Shown here: positions 13,239 through 13,793 of the stretch, one piece after another
Layout: each line of letters opens with the position of its first letter
Numbering within the stretch: the first letter of the stretch is position 1
Source: Flammeovirgaceae bacterium UBA2371
GTDB taxonomy: Bacteria > Bacteroidota > Bacteroidia > Cytophagales > Cyclobacteriaceae
Reading direction: 5' to 3'
Assembly (NCBI GenBank): GCA_002345965.1
Contig: DDTF01000049.1
Location: 29,376 to 43,168, forward strand
Length of the DNA: 13,793 nt
The notes under the pieces: model-generated
The model's database searches: none
Told to the model about the DNA's origin: nothing
Seen by the model: the letters and a program-made list of their open reading frames with translations, nothing else
Position numbers and translations under genes: made by a program

Positions 13239-13793
13239 TTAAAATTGAATTAGGATTTCTTCTATGGACAATTGCTGCTGCTCACCTGTCTTCATATTCT
13301 TAAAGGTAAGTTGTCCGCTTTTCATTTCATCTGATCCGATTACGATCACGAAAGGAATTTTTTTCTTGTTGGCATAATCCAGCTGCTTTTTCAATTTAAC
13401 TGTATCCGGATAAATTTCTGCGGCTACCCCCTCTCTTCTCAATTGCTTCAATGCCTTAAGTCCATACAGCATGGTTTCGTGATCCAGGTGGGCAATCAGC
13501 ACTTCAGTTGACTCGTCTGTTTCTTCAGGAAATAATTTCAGTTCCTCCATGGCATCGTATAAACGATCCACACCAAAGGAAAAGCCCACACCAGAAACAC
13601 CCGGTAACCCAAACACCCCTGTAAGGTCGTCATAACGGCCACCACCACTTACGCTGCCGATGGCTACCTTGTTGATCTTGACCTCGAAGATTGTTCCGGT
13701 ATAATAACTCAGTCCCCGCGCCAGCGCTATATCAAAATCGATGGTTTCCGCATCAAGGTCAAACTTGGAAAGCAGTTCAATGATTTGCTTCAT
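13239..13793 (-). CDS. hisS: Histidine--tRNA ligase, C-terminal part (cut by window edge)
   Basis: The visible 184 residues are the C-terminal part of a class II histidyl-tRNA synthetase, which charges tRNA-His. They include ARGLSYYTGTIFEV (25-38), GGGRYDDL (50-57), the motif 3 region GFSFGVDRL (71-79), and an anticodon-binding alpha/beta domain from about 95 to the end, with VLIAHL and EIYPDTVKLKKQLDYA. The full enzyme is normally about 420-460 residues, so the 5' half lies beyond the right edge. The Met at the window end is an internal codon, not a start. Only one base separates its TAA from hutH, so both genes, and the secreted protein after them, probably share a transcript. Confidence 0.94.
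   Translation of the reverse strand: MKQIIELLSKFDLDAETIDFDIALARGLSYYTGTIFEVKINKVAIGSVSGGGRYDDLTGVFGLPGVSGVGFSFGVDRLYDAMEELKLFPEETDESTEVLIAHLDHETMLYGLKALKQLRREGVAAEIYPDTVKLKKQLDYANKKKIPFVIVIGSDEMKSGQLTFKNMKTGEQQQLSIEEILIQF

Overview
The window looks like ordinary chromosome from a Bacteroidota bacterium, probably of the Cytophagales or a related order. Four things point there. One secreted protein ends in a gliding-motility-type (type B, CHU_C) C-terminal domain, used for type IX secretion. Several upstream regions carry the Bacteroidota -7 promoter element TAnnTTTG. Shine-Dalgarno sites are mostly absent. The FAH, PdhB, YbaB and HutH proteins are all of Bacteroidota type. There is no phage, insertion sequence, CRISPR array, rRNA or tRNA gene in view. 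Genes are packed tightly on both strands.

Layout from left to right. The 5' end of valS runs off the left edge (minus strand). A divergent region of about 130 bp leads to a rightward MFS-type membrane transporter. That gene converges, with five bases between stops, on an RsmF/NOP2-type RNA cytosine-C5 methyltransferase. A rightward pair follows, fumarylacetoacetase and a flavin-reductase-like protein, which converges on leftward pdhB (pyruvate dehydrogenase E1 beta). A strong hairpin terminator separates pdhB from a leftward lipoprotein with an OmpA-like domain and a TPR-like tail. Divergent to the lipoprotein is a tiny PspC-domain membrane protein, whose 3' end overlaps a leftward glycosyltransferase. 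The glycosyltransferase is the second gene of a ybaB-GT2 pair joined by an ATGA overlap. The right end is a tightly coupled leftward string: hisS (cut by the window edge), hutH and a type IX-secreted PKD/FN3-like protein, with a 1-nt gap and a 4-nt overlap.

Functionally this is mostly housekeeping: two aminoacyl-tRNA synthetases, an RNA methylase, central carbon metabolism, aromatic and histidine amino-acid breakdown, and envelope proteins. I did not find a clearly new biological system. The points most worth a second look are the hisS-hutH-secreted protein coupling, the OmpA-like domain lacking the usual peptidoglycan-binding Asp, the ybaB-glycosyltransferase coupling, and three convergent gene pairs with almost no space or terminator between their stops.
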